Notes: generated by a model from the sequence alone, not told the origin. 10,547 bases of DNA from an uncultured Pseudomonadota bacterium (GCA_947303165.1 CAMYXE010000012.1:1-10547); one strand, 5' to 3'; counted from the first letter of the stretch, positions 1 through 6,490 are shown. A program made the numbers and translations.

Positions 1-2
1 AG

Positions 3-662
3 GGTGACAATCACACTTGCCAACCAAATACTGTGTCGTGTAATGGGCATTTTGGAATTGATAGCAATGTATCGGGTTGTGGTAGTGATCAGCCTACTTG
101 TAGTGCCCTGAATTCTGGTAACAATGCAACGTGGAATGGTTCCAAGTGGGATGTTAGTGCATGCGAATGTGACACAACAGATGACTTTGATATTGCATCC
201 AAGAATTGTAAGGGAAAATACCGTTTAAAGCCATCTTCTTCAAATACTAATGTCACGACAGTTAATACGGCAATCAAATTTTCATGCAGCGCCAGCAAGT
301 ATTATTGCACAAAATGTGAAGACAATTCGGTTGGGCGGTGCCCTGCTGGCATTATTGCAAATTCTGCGAGTGGCCAGTGTTATAATTTTGATGAACCGAA
401 TTCGGATTATGTGGCATGCAAATGCACGCCGGTTCAGGTAGATTATTATACTGTTTCTGGTTCGTTTGAGATCAATTATCCATTGACTGGTAATACAACC
501 GATTGCCCACACCAGTGCCCTGATGGAATGGGAACTGGGGGTGCCACGGGGCAGATAAGTAGTGATGGGACCGATGTTTGCACTGATCCCAGTACCACCC
601 TTATTTTTGAGGATGGCACCGGTAAATTTAGGTTGTCGGGTGAAGAATGCAGCAACCCATAA
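3..662 (+). CDS. Cysteine-rich, probably extracellular modular protein, 5'-truncated by the window edge
   Basis: The reading frame is open to the left edge of the window, so the real start lies outside it. The GTG at 33 is just an internal valine codon with no ribosome binding site in front. About 220 residues are visible, with 18 cysteines and many Asn, Ser, Thr and Gly. The cysteines follow a loosely repeated order: a Cys-x-Cys pair (ACEC near residue 44 counted from base 33, ACKC near 128), a 30-45 residue Tyr/Thr/Ser-rich stretch, then a Cys-Pro-x-Gly turn (CPAG near 104, CPDG near 162) and a single Cys about 13-16 residues later. This spacing suggests small disulphide-bonded EGF-like or TNFR-like modules, hence a secreted or surface protein. 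That is inference, because the signal peptide is off-window. There is no C-terminal membrane anchor or sorting motif. The family is not recognised. A hairpin terminator follows, and the neighbour tig converges on it. Confidence 0.7.
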   Translation, partial: GDNHTCQPNTVSCNGHFGIDSNVSGCGSDQPTCSALNSGNNATWNGSKWDVSACECDTTDDFDIASKNCKGKYRLKPSSSNTNVTTVNTAIKFSCSASKYYCTKCEDNSVGRCPAGIIANSASGQCYNFDEPNSDYVACKCTPVQVDYYTVSGSFEINYPLTGNTTDCPHQCPDGMGTGGATGQISSDGTDVCTDPSTTLIFEDGTGKFRLSGEECSNP

Positions 663-674
663 TCAGAACGTTAT

Positions 675-706
675 AAAAAACACCCTATTAAAATGGGGCG
701 TTTTTT
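675..706. terminator. Bidirectional Rho-independent terminator between the Cys-rich gene and tig
   Basis: Six A's and CACCC (675-685) pair with GGG-CG and six T's (696-706) around an A/T loop, with one A-C mismatch in the stem. The A-run and T-run flank the stem on both sides, so it can stop transcripts arriving from either strand. It begins 12 bases after the stop of the plus-strand gene and 27 bases beyond the tig stop, as expected for convergent genes. Confidence 0.8.
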
Positions 707-732
707 ATTTATAATTCGGAATGATGCGTGAA

Positions 733-2043
733 TTATTTTGCCTTGGCCTGTTGAAACAGTTCTTCGGGTTTTACCGATTTTTCTTTGGTTTTAACATGTG
801 TCAACATGGTATCCAGTGCCTTGCGTTCAAATAACATTCCGCGTAACATAGTCAAAGCATTTTGGTTTTTGTTATAGAATTCAAAAACCTGCTTTGGGTC
901 CGGATAGCGTGCGGCTTCGGCCCAAATGGCCTGTTGCAAATCGTCGCGTGTCACTTCGACTTTGTTTGCTGTGCCCCACTCGGCCAAAATCAGTCCCAAT
1001 TTAACACGGCGTTCTGCATCCTTGCGTTCTTTCTTTTCATCAAATTTGCAATCGCCACCGCATTTGCCGTCACAGTGTTCGTGATGATGCTCGTGTTCGT
1101 TTTTAGCCATTTGTAATTCTTGTTCGACCAAGGATTCTGGCAAATCAAGTTTTACTTTATCGGCCAATACATCCAACAATTCGTTGCGCATTTCTTGCTT
1201 TGCGGCTTCTTCGTATTGTTCGTTAAGGATGTTGCGAATATGTTCTTGCAAATCTTTTACGGATTCGCGACCAATTTCTTTGGCGAAATCATCGTTCAGT
1301 TCCGGCAAGACATGTTTACGAACTTCGTGCAATTCGATTGCAAAGCGTGCGTCCTTGCCCGCCAAATCTGTGGCATGGTAATCTTTTGGAAACTTTACAT
1401 TCACGTCGAATTTATCGCCGGCCTTGTGCCCAATAATTTGATCTTCGAATCCCGGAATGAAAGACCCAGAACCTAATACCAAGTGATGCATTTTTGCGGC
1501 GCCACCTTCGAATGCCTTGTCGCCGATATATCCTGTAAAGTCAATAACCGCGGTGTCACCATTTTGTGCCTTGTAATTTTCTGGCTGTTTTTCTGCGACA
1601 CTGCGTGCGCGACGCAGGTTTTCTACTGCTTTGGTTACTTCGGATTCATCCAACTTTGTGACTTTTTTGGTCAGGGTAATTTTTTCCAAATCTATTTCTG
1701 GCAATGTTGGCAAGATATCGAATTCCAAAGTGTATTCAACATCTTTCCCTATTTCCCATTTAGATAAATCGGCCTTGGGGCTGCCCGCCAAGCGGATTTT
1801 TTTGTCTGTCGCGTATTTTTCCAAGTCAGAATTCATAAGTTTGTCGATTGCTTCGCCGTATGCGCTGGCGTTATATTTCTGACGCAATACAGACAATGGC
1901 ACGTGTCCAGTGCGGAATCCCGGCATTTTTGCTGTTTCGCCAAATTTTTTCAAAACTTCATCCGCCGCCGATTGCACTTCGTCTGCGGTCAAGAATCCGG
2001 TCACAGAATAATGTAAATCTTTGATTTTTTCTTTTTTAAACAT
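733..2043 (-). CDS. tig: Trigger factor, ribosome-associated chaperone and peptidyl-prolyl isomerase, with a His/Cys-rich insertion
   Basis: Trigger factor binds ribosomal protein L23 at the exit tunnel and shields nascent chains. With the start at 2043 it has 436 residues, close to E. coli TF (432). All three domains are visible: the N-terminal ribosome-binding domain with the signature GFRTGHVP (residues 42-49), the FKBP-type PPIase domain (about 161-242) and the helical C-terminal domain ending near a conserved ARYPDP segment. Start choice: an in-frame ATG at 2091 would add 16 residues but lies between the -35 and -10 of the promoter. The ATG at 2043 has an AAAGGA ribosome binding site. 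Oddity: residues 315-335 hold HEHHHEHCDGKCGGDC, with five His and a Cys-x3-Cys-x3-Cys pattern, in the tip of the C-terminal arm after LPESLVEQEL. This looks metal-binding by analogy with the His/Cys-rich tail of the PPIase SlyD. Unlike many proteobacteria, no clpP or clpX follows. Confidence 0.95.
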   Translation of the reverse strand: MFKKEKIKDLHYSVTGFLTADEVQSAADEVLKKFGETAKMPGFRTGHVPLSVLRQKYNASAYGEAIDKLMNSDLEKYATDKKIRLAGSPKADLSKWEIGKDVEYTLEFDILPTLPEIDLEKITLTKKVTKLDESEVTKAVENLRRARSVAEKQPENYKAQNGDTAVIDFTGYIGDKAFEGGAAKMHHLVLGSGSFIPGFEDQIIGHKAGDKFDVNVKFPKDYHATDLAGKDARFAIELHEVRKHVLPELNDDFAKEIGRESVKDLQEHIRNILNEQYEEAAKQEMRNELLDVLADKVKLDLPESLVEQELQMAKNEHEHHHEHCDGKCGGDCKFDEKKERKDAERRVKLGLILAEWGTANKVEVTRDDLQQAIWAEAARYPDPKQVFEFYNKNQNALTMLRGMLFERKALDTMLTHVKTKEKSVKPEELFQQAKAK

Positions 2044-2050
2044 ATGATAA

Positions 2051-2056
2051 TCCTTT
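2051..2056 (-). promoter_or_regulatory. Ribosome binding site deciding the tig start
   Basis: The minus strand reads AAAGGA seven bases before the ATG at 2043. The competing upstream ATG at 2091 would fall upstream of the predicted transcription start. Confidence 0.75.
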
Positions 2057-2078
2057 GATGAATTAAAGTTGTGGTGCA

Positions 2079-2107
2079 AGTATACACGCATTTTTCCAAG
2101 AATTCAA
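2079..2107 (-). promoter_or_regulatory. Sigma70-type promoter of tig
   Basis: On the minus strand TTGAAT (-35, 2102-2107), a 17-base spacer and TATACT (-10, 2079-2084) are an excellent match to the housekeeping consensus. Transcription would start near 2072, giving a leader of about 29 bases that holds the ribosome binding site. Confidence 0.75.
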
Positions 2108-2156
2108 CATAATTTAGTTTTTATTAATGGGGATTTTTACCCGTGTTTTTTGCAAT

Positions 2157-2186
2157 AAAAAATCCCGCTTCTGCGGGAAATTTTTA
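2157..2186 (-). terminator. Rho-independent terminator of the 161-residue secreted-protein gene
   Basis: A perfect six-base stem (TCCCGC / GCGGGA) with a four-base loop is followed on the minus strand by six T's. The far edge overlaps the stop codon of the gene at 2184-2186. An A-run on the other side allows some activity in the other direction. It also insulates the tig promoter just downstream. Confidence 0.85.
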
Positions 2187-2669
2187 TTTGTGGTTTTGCT
2201 GGTCCATTGCGTATTTGACAAATCGTTGGCGATTATCAAGCAACAGCATTTCGACCGAGTCACGTCTTTGTTCGTCACCCTGTTCGTCATAAATACGGTA
2301 TTCTTCGGCCAAACATGCGTCGCGCAAAGCCATAATCAATGCGGTTGTGTCGCCCTGTTGCATTGATGGCAACCATGGGTGGCTGCGATAATAGTCAAAA
2401 TTGCAAATAAGATTTACACGATTCGGTCCCAGGTCACAGACAATTTTTTGCTTGCCATTTTCAACGATTGTATCAATGGCGTATACTTGTAATGTGTCTG
2501 TGTGGTTCAATACCAGTTGAGATTTATTGTTAATAAATTTGCCATGACTGCGTGTTTCAAGGTATGGTTTATACGCAACATCTTGGGCATTGGTGACATT
2601 TTTTGCACCCAGACCCAACAAGGATATTGCACTGATTGACAAGACCCGTTTGAATTTATAATTTTTCAT
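2184..2669 (-). CDS. Small secreted protein of unknown function
   Basis: This 161-residue protein is not recognised. It starts with a typical Sec signal peptide: basic MKNYKFKR, a hydrophobic core about residues 9-21 (VLSISAISLLGLG) and a plausible cleavage after TNA at residue 28. It has no lipobox Cys, so the mature protein of about 133 residues is probably periplasmic or exported. Three cysteines follow (78, 89, 119), so at most one disulphide could form. The middle (50-95) looks like beta strands. The C-terminal 50 residues are acidic, Arg-rich and probably helical, containing RRDSVEMLLLDNR. The start is well fixed: AAGGAG (2675-2680) stands five bases before ATG, and a consensus promoter lies just upstream. 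The gene is monocistronic between tig and rpsI, with its own terminator. Neighbours give no hint of function. Confidence 0.75.
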   Translation of the reverse strand: MKNYKFKRVLSISAISLLGLGAKNVTNAQDVAYKPYLETRSHGKFINNKSQLVLNHTDTLQVYAIDTIVENGKQKIVCDLGPNRVNLICNFDYYRSHPWLPSMQQGDTTALIMALRDACLAEEYRIYDEQGDEQRRDSVEMLLLDNRQRFVKYAMDQQNHK

Positions 2670-2688
2670 GTACGCTCCTTTTTTACCG

Positions 2689-2717
2689 ATAGTATTACTA
2701 ATAATCTATTTTGTCAA
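2689..2717 (-). promoter_or_regulatory. Sigma70-type promoter of the 161-residue secreted-protein gene
   Basis: On the minus strand a perfect TTGACA (-35, 2712-2717) is followed after 17 bases by TACTAT (-10, 2689-2694, four of six consensus). Transcription would begin near 2682, just before the AAGGAG ribosome binding site, so the leader is only about a dozen bases. Confidence 0.65.
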
Positions 2718-2739
2718 ATTTTTATTCGCTGCTCCGACC

Positions 2740-2770
2740 TTGTCATCCCGAAACAGGTTTGGGATGTGAA
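2740..2770. repeat. Palindromic intergenic element of REP-like type (TGTCATCCC ... GGGATG)
   Basis: CATCCC (2744-2749) and GGGATG (2761-2766) form an inverted repeat, extended inward by AAAC/GTTT with one bulged G. It lies between the promoter of the secreted-protein gene and the rpsI terminator and lacks a T-run of terminator type. The TGTCATCCCG...GGGATG theme resembles dispersed palindromes known from intergenic regions of several alphaproteobacteria. Only one copy is in this window, so its repeat status is inference. Confidence 0.4.
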
Positions 2771-2784
2771 TTTTTCAAAAAAAT

Positions 2785-2812
2785 AAAAAAACCGCCAAAA
2801 TGACGGTTTTTT
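2785..2812 (-). terminator. Rho-independent terminator of the rplM-rpsI operon
   Basis: AAAAAACCG pairs with CGGTTTTTT around CCAAAATGA, with an inner C-G pair next to one C-A mismatch. It begins 21 bases after the rpsI stop and ends in a T-run on the minus strand. Confidence 0.8.
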
Positions 2813-2833
2813 GAATTTGTGTTCCGCAACAGA

Positions 2834-3370
2834 TTAACGTTTGCTGAACTGTGTTGAACGACGTGCCTTGTGAAAACCATAGTGCTTACGTTCAACAACA
2901 CGGCTATCGCGGGTAAGGAACCCAGCGGCCTTTAATGCCGCGCGCAAATCTGGTTCAGATTTTTCCAATGCTTTGGAAAGACCGTGTTTTACTGCGCCGG
3001 CCTGGCCCGATAATCCACCGCCCATAACCATTACAAATGCATCGTATGCGCCTTCGCGTTTTGTGACCGCAAATGGTTGATTCAGAATCATTTGCAAAAC
3101 CGGACGACGGAAATATTCCGCCATTGGGCGATCGTTAATAACAATATTGCCCTTGCCTGGCATCAAATATACACGTGCCACAGAATCTTTACGTTTGCCT
3201 GTTGCGTAAATTGCCTTGTCCAATTTTGGTGTCGCAACTGGTGCAGTTGTTGTTTTCTTGGTGGCTGTTGCTGGTTTTGTGGTCGTTGTTGCCTTTTTTG
3301 TTGCTGGGGCCGCTTTCTTTACAGTTGTCGCCTTTTTCGTGGCGGTTGTTTTCTTTGTTTCCGTAGCCAT
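2834..3370 (-). CDS. rpsI: 30S ribosomal protein S9 with a long Lys/Ala/Thr-rich N-terminal extension
   Basis: S9 is a small-subunit head protein whose C-terminal tail reaches the P-site tRNA. The core (about residue 51 onward) is typical: [15 protein letters not shown] near 55-69, the Gly-rich [14 protein letters not shown] (117-130) and the invariant basic tail ending in FSKR. The protein has 178 residues against about 130 for E. coli S9. The excess is an N-terminal tail of about 50 residues made almost only of Ala, Thr, Lys, Pro and Val, with repeated TKKATT/TKKTTT units, resembling histone H1 tails or AlgP-like proteins. The ATG overlaps the rplM stop by one base (TAATG), with GGGG upstream. 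This fixes the start at 3370 and implies translational coupling. A start nearer the core is less likely because no ribosome binding site or Met precedes residue 51 other than M1. Confidence 0.95.
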   Translation of the reverse strand: MATETKKTTATKKATTVKKAAPATKKATTTTKPATATKKTTTAPVATPKLDKAIYATGKRKDSVARVYLMPGKGNIVINDRPMAEYFRRPVLQMILNQPFAVTKREGAYDAFVMVMGGGLSGQAGAVKHGLSKALEKSEPDLRAALKAAGFLTRDSRVVERKHYGFHKARRSTQFSKR

Positions 3371-3843
3371 TATTCGCCCCTTTTGTTTTTACGATTTAAA
3401 CCCGCAAAATCAATCACAACTGGATTTTGCGCGGCATGTTTATGTTCTGCACCTGCGTAGACATGCAATTTGGTCAAACGTTTGTCTGCCAAAGCAACCG
3501 CAGTGCGACGGCCCATCATGCGTTTTACAGCGTTTTTAACCAACAATGTTGGCTTTTCGCTGCGCATTTGGCCCAATGTGCGTTCTTTGATTCCGCCCGG
3601 GTATGTTGTGTGCCAGTAGAATTTTGTTTTGTCGGCCTTGGTTCCAGATAATGCAACCTTGTCCGCATTAATGATAATCACGTGGTCACCACAATCCATG
3701 TTTGGTGTCCATGTGGCCTTGTTCTTGCCGCGCAGGATGTTCGCAGTGTATGCCGCCAAACGTCCCAACGTGCAATCAGTTGCGTCAATCAAATACCATT
3801 TGGCATCTAATTCGCACTTTTTTAACGATTTTGTCGCTGCCAT
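3370..3843 (-). CDS. rplM: 50S ribosomal protein L13
   Basis: L13 is an early-assembly large-subunit protein that binds 23S rRNA. The 157 residues (E. coli 142) carry the family signatures: [15 protein letters not shown] (17-30), the [19 protein letters not shown] segment (49-67), [10 protein letters not shown] (75-84) and the VKRMMGR motif (106-112). The C terminus is about 10 residues longer than usual and basic. It is the first gene of the conserved rplM-rpsI operon and overlaps rpsI by one base. In E. coli L13 represses this operon, but whether the roughly 32-base leader here supports that is not evident. An AAAAGG ribosome binding site (3854-3859) lies 10 bases before ATG. Confidence 0.97.
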   Translation of the reverse strand: MAATKSLKKCELDAKWYLIDATDCTLGRLAAYTANILRGKNKATWTPNMDCGDHVIIINADKVALSGTKADKTKFYWHTTYPGGIKERTLGQMRSEKPTLLVKNAVKRMMGRRTAVALADKRLTKLHVYAGAEHKHAAQNPVVIDFAGLNRKNKRGE

Positions 3844-3881
3844 TTTTGTTTTACCTTTTGGTTTATTAAAAAGTTCGCCCT

Positions 3882-3910
3882 ATTATGTCGCAATCCCTTG
3901 GAAAAGTCAA
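3882..3910 (-). promoter_or_regulatory. Sigma70-type promoter of rplM-rpsI
   Basis: On the minus strand TTGACT (-35, 3905-3910), a 17-base spacer and CATAAT (-10, 3882-3887) match the consensus in ten of twelve positions. Transcription would start near 3875, about 32 bases before the rplM ATG. Confidence 0.75.
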
Positions 3911-3923
3911 GAAAAATCGATAT

Positions 3924-3937
3924 GGTATTATAATACC
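3924..3937. other. Perfect 14-base palindrome between divergent rplM and leuS
   Basis: GGTATTA is followed directly by its reverse complement TAATACC. It sits 14 bases upstream of the rplM -35 and about 16 bases upstream of the proposed leuS -35. It could be an operator for a dimeric regulator, or only a chance A/T palindrome containing a TATAAT. No -35 at proper distance supports a promoter use of that TATAAT. Confidence 0.35.
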
Positions 3938-3952
3938 GTAAAAACAAAAAAC

Positions 3953-3981
3953 TTGATAACCGCAGATAAGTTTGATAATCT
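3953..3981 (+). promoter_or_regulatory. Weak candidate promoter of leuS
   Basis: TTGATA (3953-3958) is a good -35. The best -10 at 17 bases is TAATCT (3976-3981), only three of six consensus. GATAAT at 3974-3979 would be nearer consensus but with a 15-base spacer. It is the only reasonable sigma70-like pair in the 100 bases before leuS. Confidence 0.4.
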
Positions 3982-4001
3982 TTTATTCGCAAATTCATTA
4001 T

Positions 4002-4005
4002 GGAG
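4002..4005 (+). promoter_or_regulatory. Ribosome binding site deciding the leuS start
   Basis: GGAG stands seven bases before the ATG at 4013. The reading frame is open far upstream (to at least 3629, antisense to rplM), so this site and the family N terminus decide the start. Confidence 0.7.
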
Positions 4006-4012
4006 TATCAAA

Positions 4013-6415
4013 ATGGCAACCGAAGACATCAAGAAAATTATAGAACGCGAAGCAAAATGGCAAAAGCGTTGGCGCGATGCACGCGCGTTTACCCCGAAAA
4101 ATGATGGGGTTAAACCACGTTTTTATACGTTGGTGGAATTTCCTTTCTTGTCGGGTGCGGGGTTGCATGGTGGCCATTTGTTGAACTATTCCGGCATGGA
4201 TGTCATGGCGCGTTTTCGTCGTCATTTGGGATATGATGTTATATATCCTATGGGGTTTGATGCAATGGGAATCGCCGCAGAACATTATGCAACTAAAATT
4301 GGTCGGCATCCGGCGGATGTCGCAAACGAATTAAAAAAATCTTATGCCACGGTGATAGATTCTGTGGGGTGGTCTGTTGACCCGGAAACGCGTGTCGCGA
4401 CATCTGACCCAGAATATATCAAATGGACCCAGTGGATGTTTATTCAGTTCTTCAAGGCAGGTTTGGCGTATAAATCTGCCCTGCCGATGAATTGGTGTCC
4501 GAATTGTCGCACTACACTGACCAATGAAGAATTGGAAGATGGTTGTTGCCCACGTTGTCATGGTGCTATTGAAAAGAAAGAAAAACTGCAGTGGAATTTA
4601 GCATTGTCTAAATATGCCGATAAATTGTTGGACGGGCTGAAAGATTTGGATTTTGATGAACGGGTCAAAAAAGACGAAGTCAACCTTATTGGAAAATCAA
4701 AGGGTGCAGATGTTGATTTTCATGTCGGTGATGATGTGATGACCATTTATACTACTCGCGTTGATACCATATTTGGTGTGACGTTCTGTGTTATTGCGCC
4801 TGAACATAAATTGCTGCGTAAATGGATGGATTCTGGAAAAATCGAAAACAAAGACGAAGTTGAAAAATATATCAAAGAATCTGCGGCAAAAACTGAAATT
4901 GAACGCACCGATGTATCACGCGAAAAATCTGGGGTTGAATTAAAGGGTGTCAAAGCGATTAACCCATTCACTAATACTGAAATCCCGGTGTTTACATCGG
5001 ACTATGTGTTGGTTGATTATGCGTATGGAACGATTATGGCGGTGCCGGCCCACGACGAACGCGACTGGGACTTTGCCAAGAAATTTGGTTTGGAAATTAT
5101 TCCGGTTTTGGCGGGTGGTGAACCAGACAAAGTGTGGACTGGGGATGGTGCGCATATAAATTCGCAATTCTTGGACGGTATGGATAAAGAAACAGCTATT
5201 GCGACCGCAATTAAATATGGTTCTGAACATGGATTTGCGCGAGGTACAACGAAATATAAATTAAAAGATTGGGGCTTTTCACGTCAAATGTATTGGGGTG
5301 AACCAATCCCGTTGGTGTATTGTGAAAAATGTGGGTGGCAGGCCGTTCCAGATGACCAGTTGCCCGTGATTCAACCTTATATGACGGATTATAGGCCTAC
5401 GGATGATGGCGAAAGCCCACTTGCCCGTGCAACCGATTGGGTAAATACAAAGTGTCCATGTTGTGGTGGTGCCGCAAAACGTGAAACCGACACTATGCCG
5501 GGTTGGGCGGGGTCTTCGTGGTATTTCCTGCGTTATTTGGATCCGAAAAATGACAAAGAATTTTGTTCACGCGGGCAGATGGAAAACTGGATGCCGGTCA
5601 CACATTATAATGGTGGACATGAACACAACACGCGACATTTGATATACTCGCGGTTCTGGCAACATGCGCTGTATGATTTGGGTTTGGTGAACACGCCTGA
5701 ACCATATGCCAAGCGTACTGCGCTTGGTCTGTTGTTGGGCAGTGACGGATACAAAATGTCTAAATCACGCGGCAATGGGTTCCAGGCAGCCGAGTTGTTG
5801 GCTCAGGTTGGTGCCGATGCGGCACGTGTTTCAGTGCTGTCCTTGGGACCGTGGAAAAATAATACGATTTGGTCTGATGGTGCGCTGGCCGGGGTGCAAA
5901 GATTTTTGAAACGTGTCGAGAATTTTTCGGATAACTTAACCGATGATGCGTTGACCGAAGAACAAGATAAATTGGTAAACAAATTAATTGCAGATGTGAC
6001 CGATCGTATTTCAAATATGGGATTTAATACATCTATATCTGCGATGATGGAATTTATAAATGCCTTTCCAGGTGGGAAAATGCCACGTCGTGCTTACGAA
6101 GTACTGATTCAAATGTTAAATCCGTTTGCACCGCATTTAACCGAAGAAATGTGGGAAAAGTTGGGACATGCCGATATGATGGTCTTTGAACCATGGCCGA
6201 CATTTGATGCGTCAAAGCTGGTGGAAACTGCCCTAACCTTTGCGGTGACCGTAAATGGTAAACGTGTTGGGGAATTTTCGGCGGCTGTGGATTCAACCGA
6301 TGATGAATTGGTTGCAATGGCGCGTAGTGCGGCCACACGCCAATTGAATGGCGCGGAAATAATCAAAACAATCGTTGTGCCAAAGAAATTAGTGAATTTC
6401 GTAATCAAGAAATAA
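4013..6415 (+). CDS. leuS: Leucyl-tRNA synthetase, compact form lacking the leucine-specific insertion
   Basis: The enzyme charges tRNA-Leu with leucine using ATP and hydrolyses mischarged tRNA in its CP1 domain. The 800 residues carry the class I signatures HGGH (52-55, the HIGH box) and KMSKS (581-585), two Cys zinc knuckles (CPNC 162-165 with C178/C179/C182, and CEKC 437-440 with CPCC 481-484), the CP1 editing threonine-rich TTRVDT (247-252) and AVPAHDERD (343-351). The anticodon-binding helical domain covers about 620-725, with a short C-terminal domain (740-800). E. coli LeuRS has 860 residues. Most of the difference is the absence of the leucine-specific domain before KMSKS, where GLLLGSDGY runs straight into the loop. 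Several near-invariant positions differ: GFDAMGIAAE for GWDAFGLPAE, and NLIGKSKG for NWIGRSEG. The frame is unbroken, so this is a divergent form and not a damaged gene. It is divergent from rplM and monocistronic, with a terminator following. Confidence 0.96.
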   Translation: MATEDIKKIIEREAKWQKRWRDARAFTPKNDGVKPRFYTLVEFPFLSGAGLHGGHLLNYSGMDVMARFRRHLGYDVIYPMGFDAMGIAAEHYATKIGRHPADVANELKKSYATVIDSVGWSVDPETRVATSDPEYIKWTQWMFIQFFKAGLAYKSALPMNWCPNCRTTLTNEELEDGCCPRCHGAIEKKEKLQWNLALSKYADKLLDGLKDLDFDERVKKDEVNLIGKSKGADVDFHVGDDVMTIYTTRVDTIFGVTFCVIAPEHKLLRKWMDSGKIENKDEVEKYIKESAAKTEIERTDVSREKSGVELKGVKAINPFTNTEIPVFTSDYVLVDYAYGTIMAVPAHDERDWDFAKKFGLEIIPVLAGGEPDKVWTGDGAHINSQFLDGMDKETAIATAIKYGSEHGFARGTTKYKLKDWGFSRQMYWGEPIPLVYCEKCGWQAVPDDQLPVIQPYMTDYRPTDDGESPLARATDWVNTKCPCCGGAAKRETDTMPGWAGSSWYFLRYLDPKNDKEFCSRGQMENWMPVTHYNGGHEHNTRHLIYSRFWQHALYDLGLVNTPEPYAKRTALGLLLGSDGYKMSKSRGNGFQAAELLAQVGADAARVSVLSLGPWKNNTIWSDGALAGVQRFLKRVENFSDNLTDDALTEEQDKLVNKLIADVTDRISNMGFNTSISAMMEFINAFPGGKMPRRAYEVLIQMLNPFAPHLTEEMWEKLGHADMMVFEPWPTFDASKLVETALTFAVTVNGKRVGEFSAAVDSTDDELVAMARSAATRQLNGAEIIKTIVVPKKLVNFVIKK

Positions 6416-6427
6416 GTTATGGAAAAT

Positions 6428-6460
6428 ATAAAAACACCGCCTATTCGGCGGTGTTTTTAT
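6428..6460 (+). terminator. Rho-independent terminator of leuS
   Basis: A perfect 14-base stem (6428-6441 with 6447-6460) holds a CACCGCC/GGCGGTG core, a five-base loop and a T-run. It begins 12 bases after the leuS stop and is one of the strongest hairpins in the window. Confidence 0.9.
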
Positions 6461-6461
6461 T

Positions 6462-6490
6462 TTGATATTATGCTAATTTTGTGGTATAAT
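6462..6490 (+). promoter_or_regulatory. Strong sigma70-type promoter with extended -10 for the putative lipoprotein gene
   Basis: TTGATA (6462-6467), a 17-base spacer and a perfect TATAAT (6485-6490) preceded by TGG (extended -10). The -35 starts one base after the leuS terminator. Transcription would start near 6497, about 33 bases before the ATG. Confidence 0.8.

Noticed and set aside
33..35. GTG at 33 as the true start of the Cys-rich gene
   Set aside because: The frame continues open upstream to the window edge with similar Cys/Asn-rich composition and no ribosome binding site precedes the GTG, so the gene is truncated.
2044..2091. N-terminal extension of trigger factor from an upstream in-frame ATG at 2091
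   Set aside because: The 16 extra residues would start upstream of the promoter -10 (2079-2084), and the family N terminus begins at the ATG at 2043, which has a ribosome binding site.
3216..3539. Plus-strand Val/Phe/Ala-rich open frame that looks like a membrane protein
   Set aside because: It is the antisense shadow of the Lys/Ala/Thr-rich codons of rpsI and the end of rplM, with no ribosome binding site or promoter.
3931..3937. TATAAT within the palindrome as a leuS -10 box
   Set aside because: No acceptable -35 hexamer lies 16-18 bases upstream; the best alternative is TTGGAA about 25 bases away.
3629..4012. 128-residue N-terminal extension of LeuRS
   Set aside because: The open frame upstream is antisense to rplM and crosses the divergent promoter region. 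The LeuRS N terminus and a GGAG ribosome binding site fit the ATG at 4013.
5700..5800. Possible deletion or damage in leuS because the product is 60 residues shorter than E. coli LeuRS
   Set aside because: The frame is intact, KMSKS and flanking motifs are complete, and the missing part matches the dispensable leucine-specific domain.
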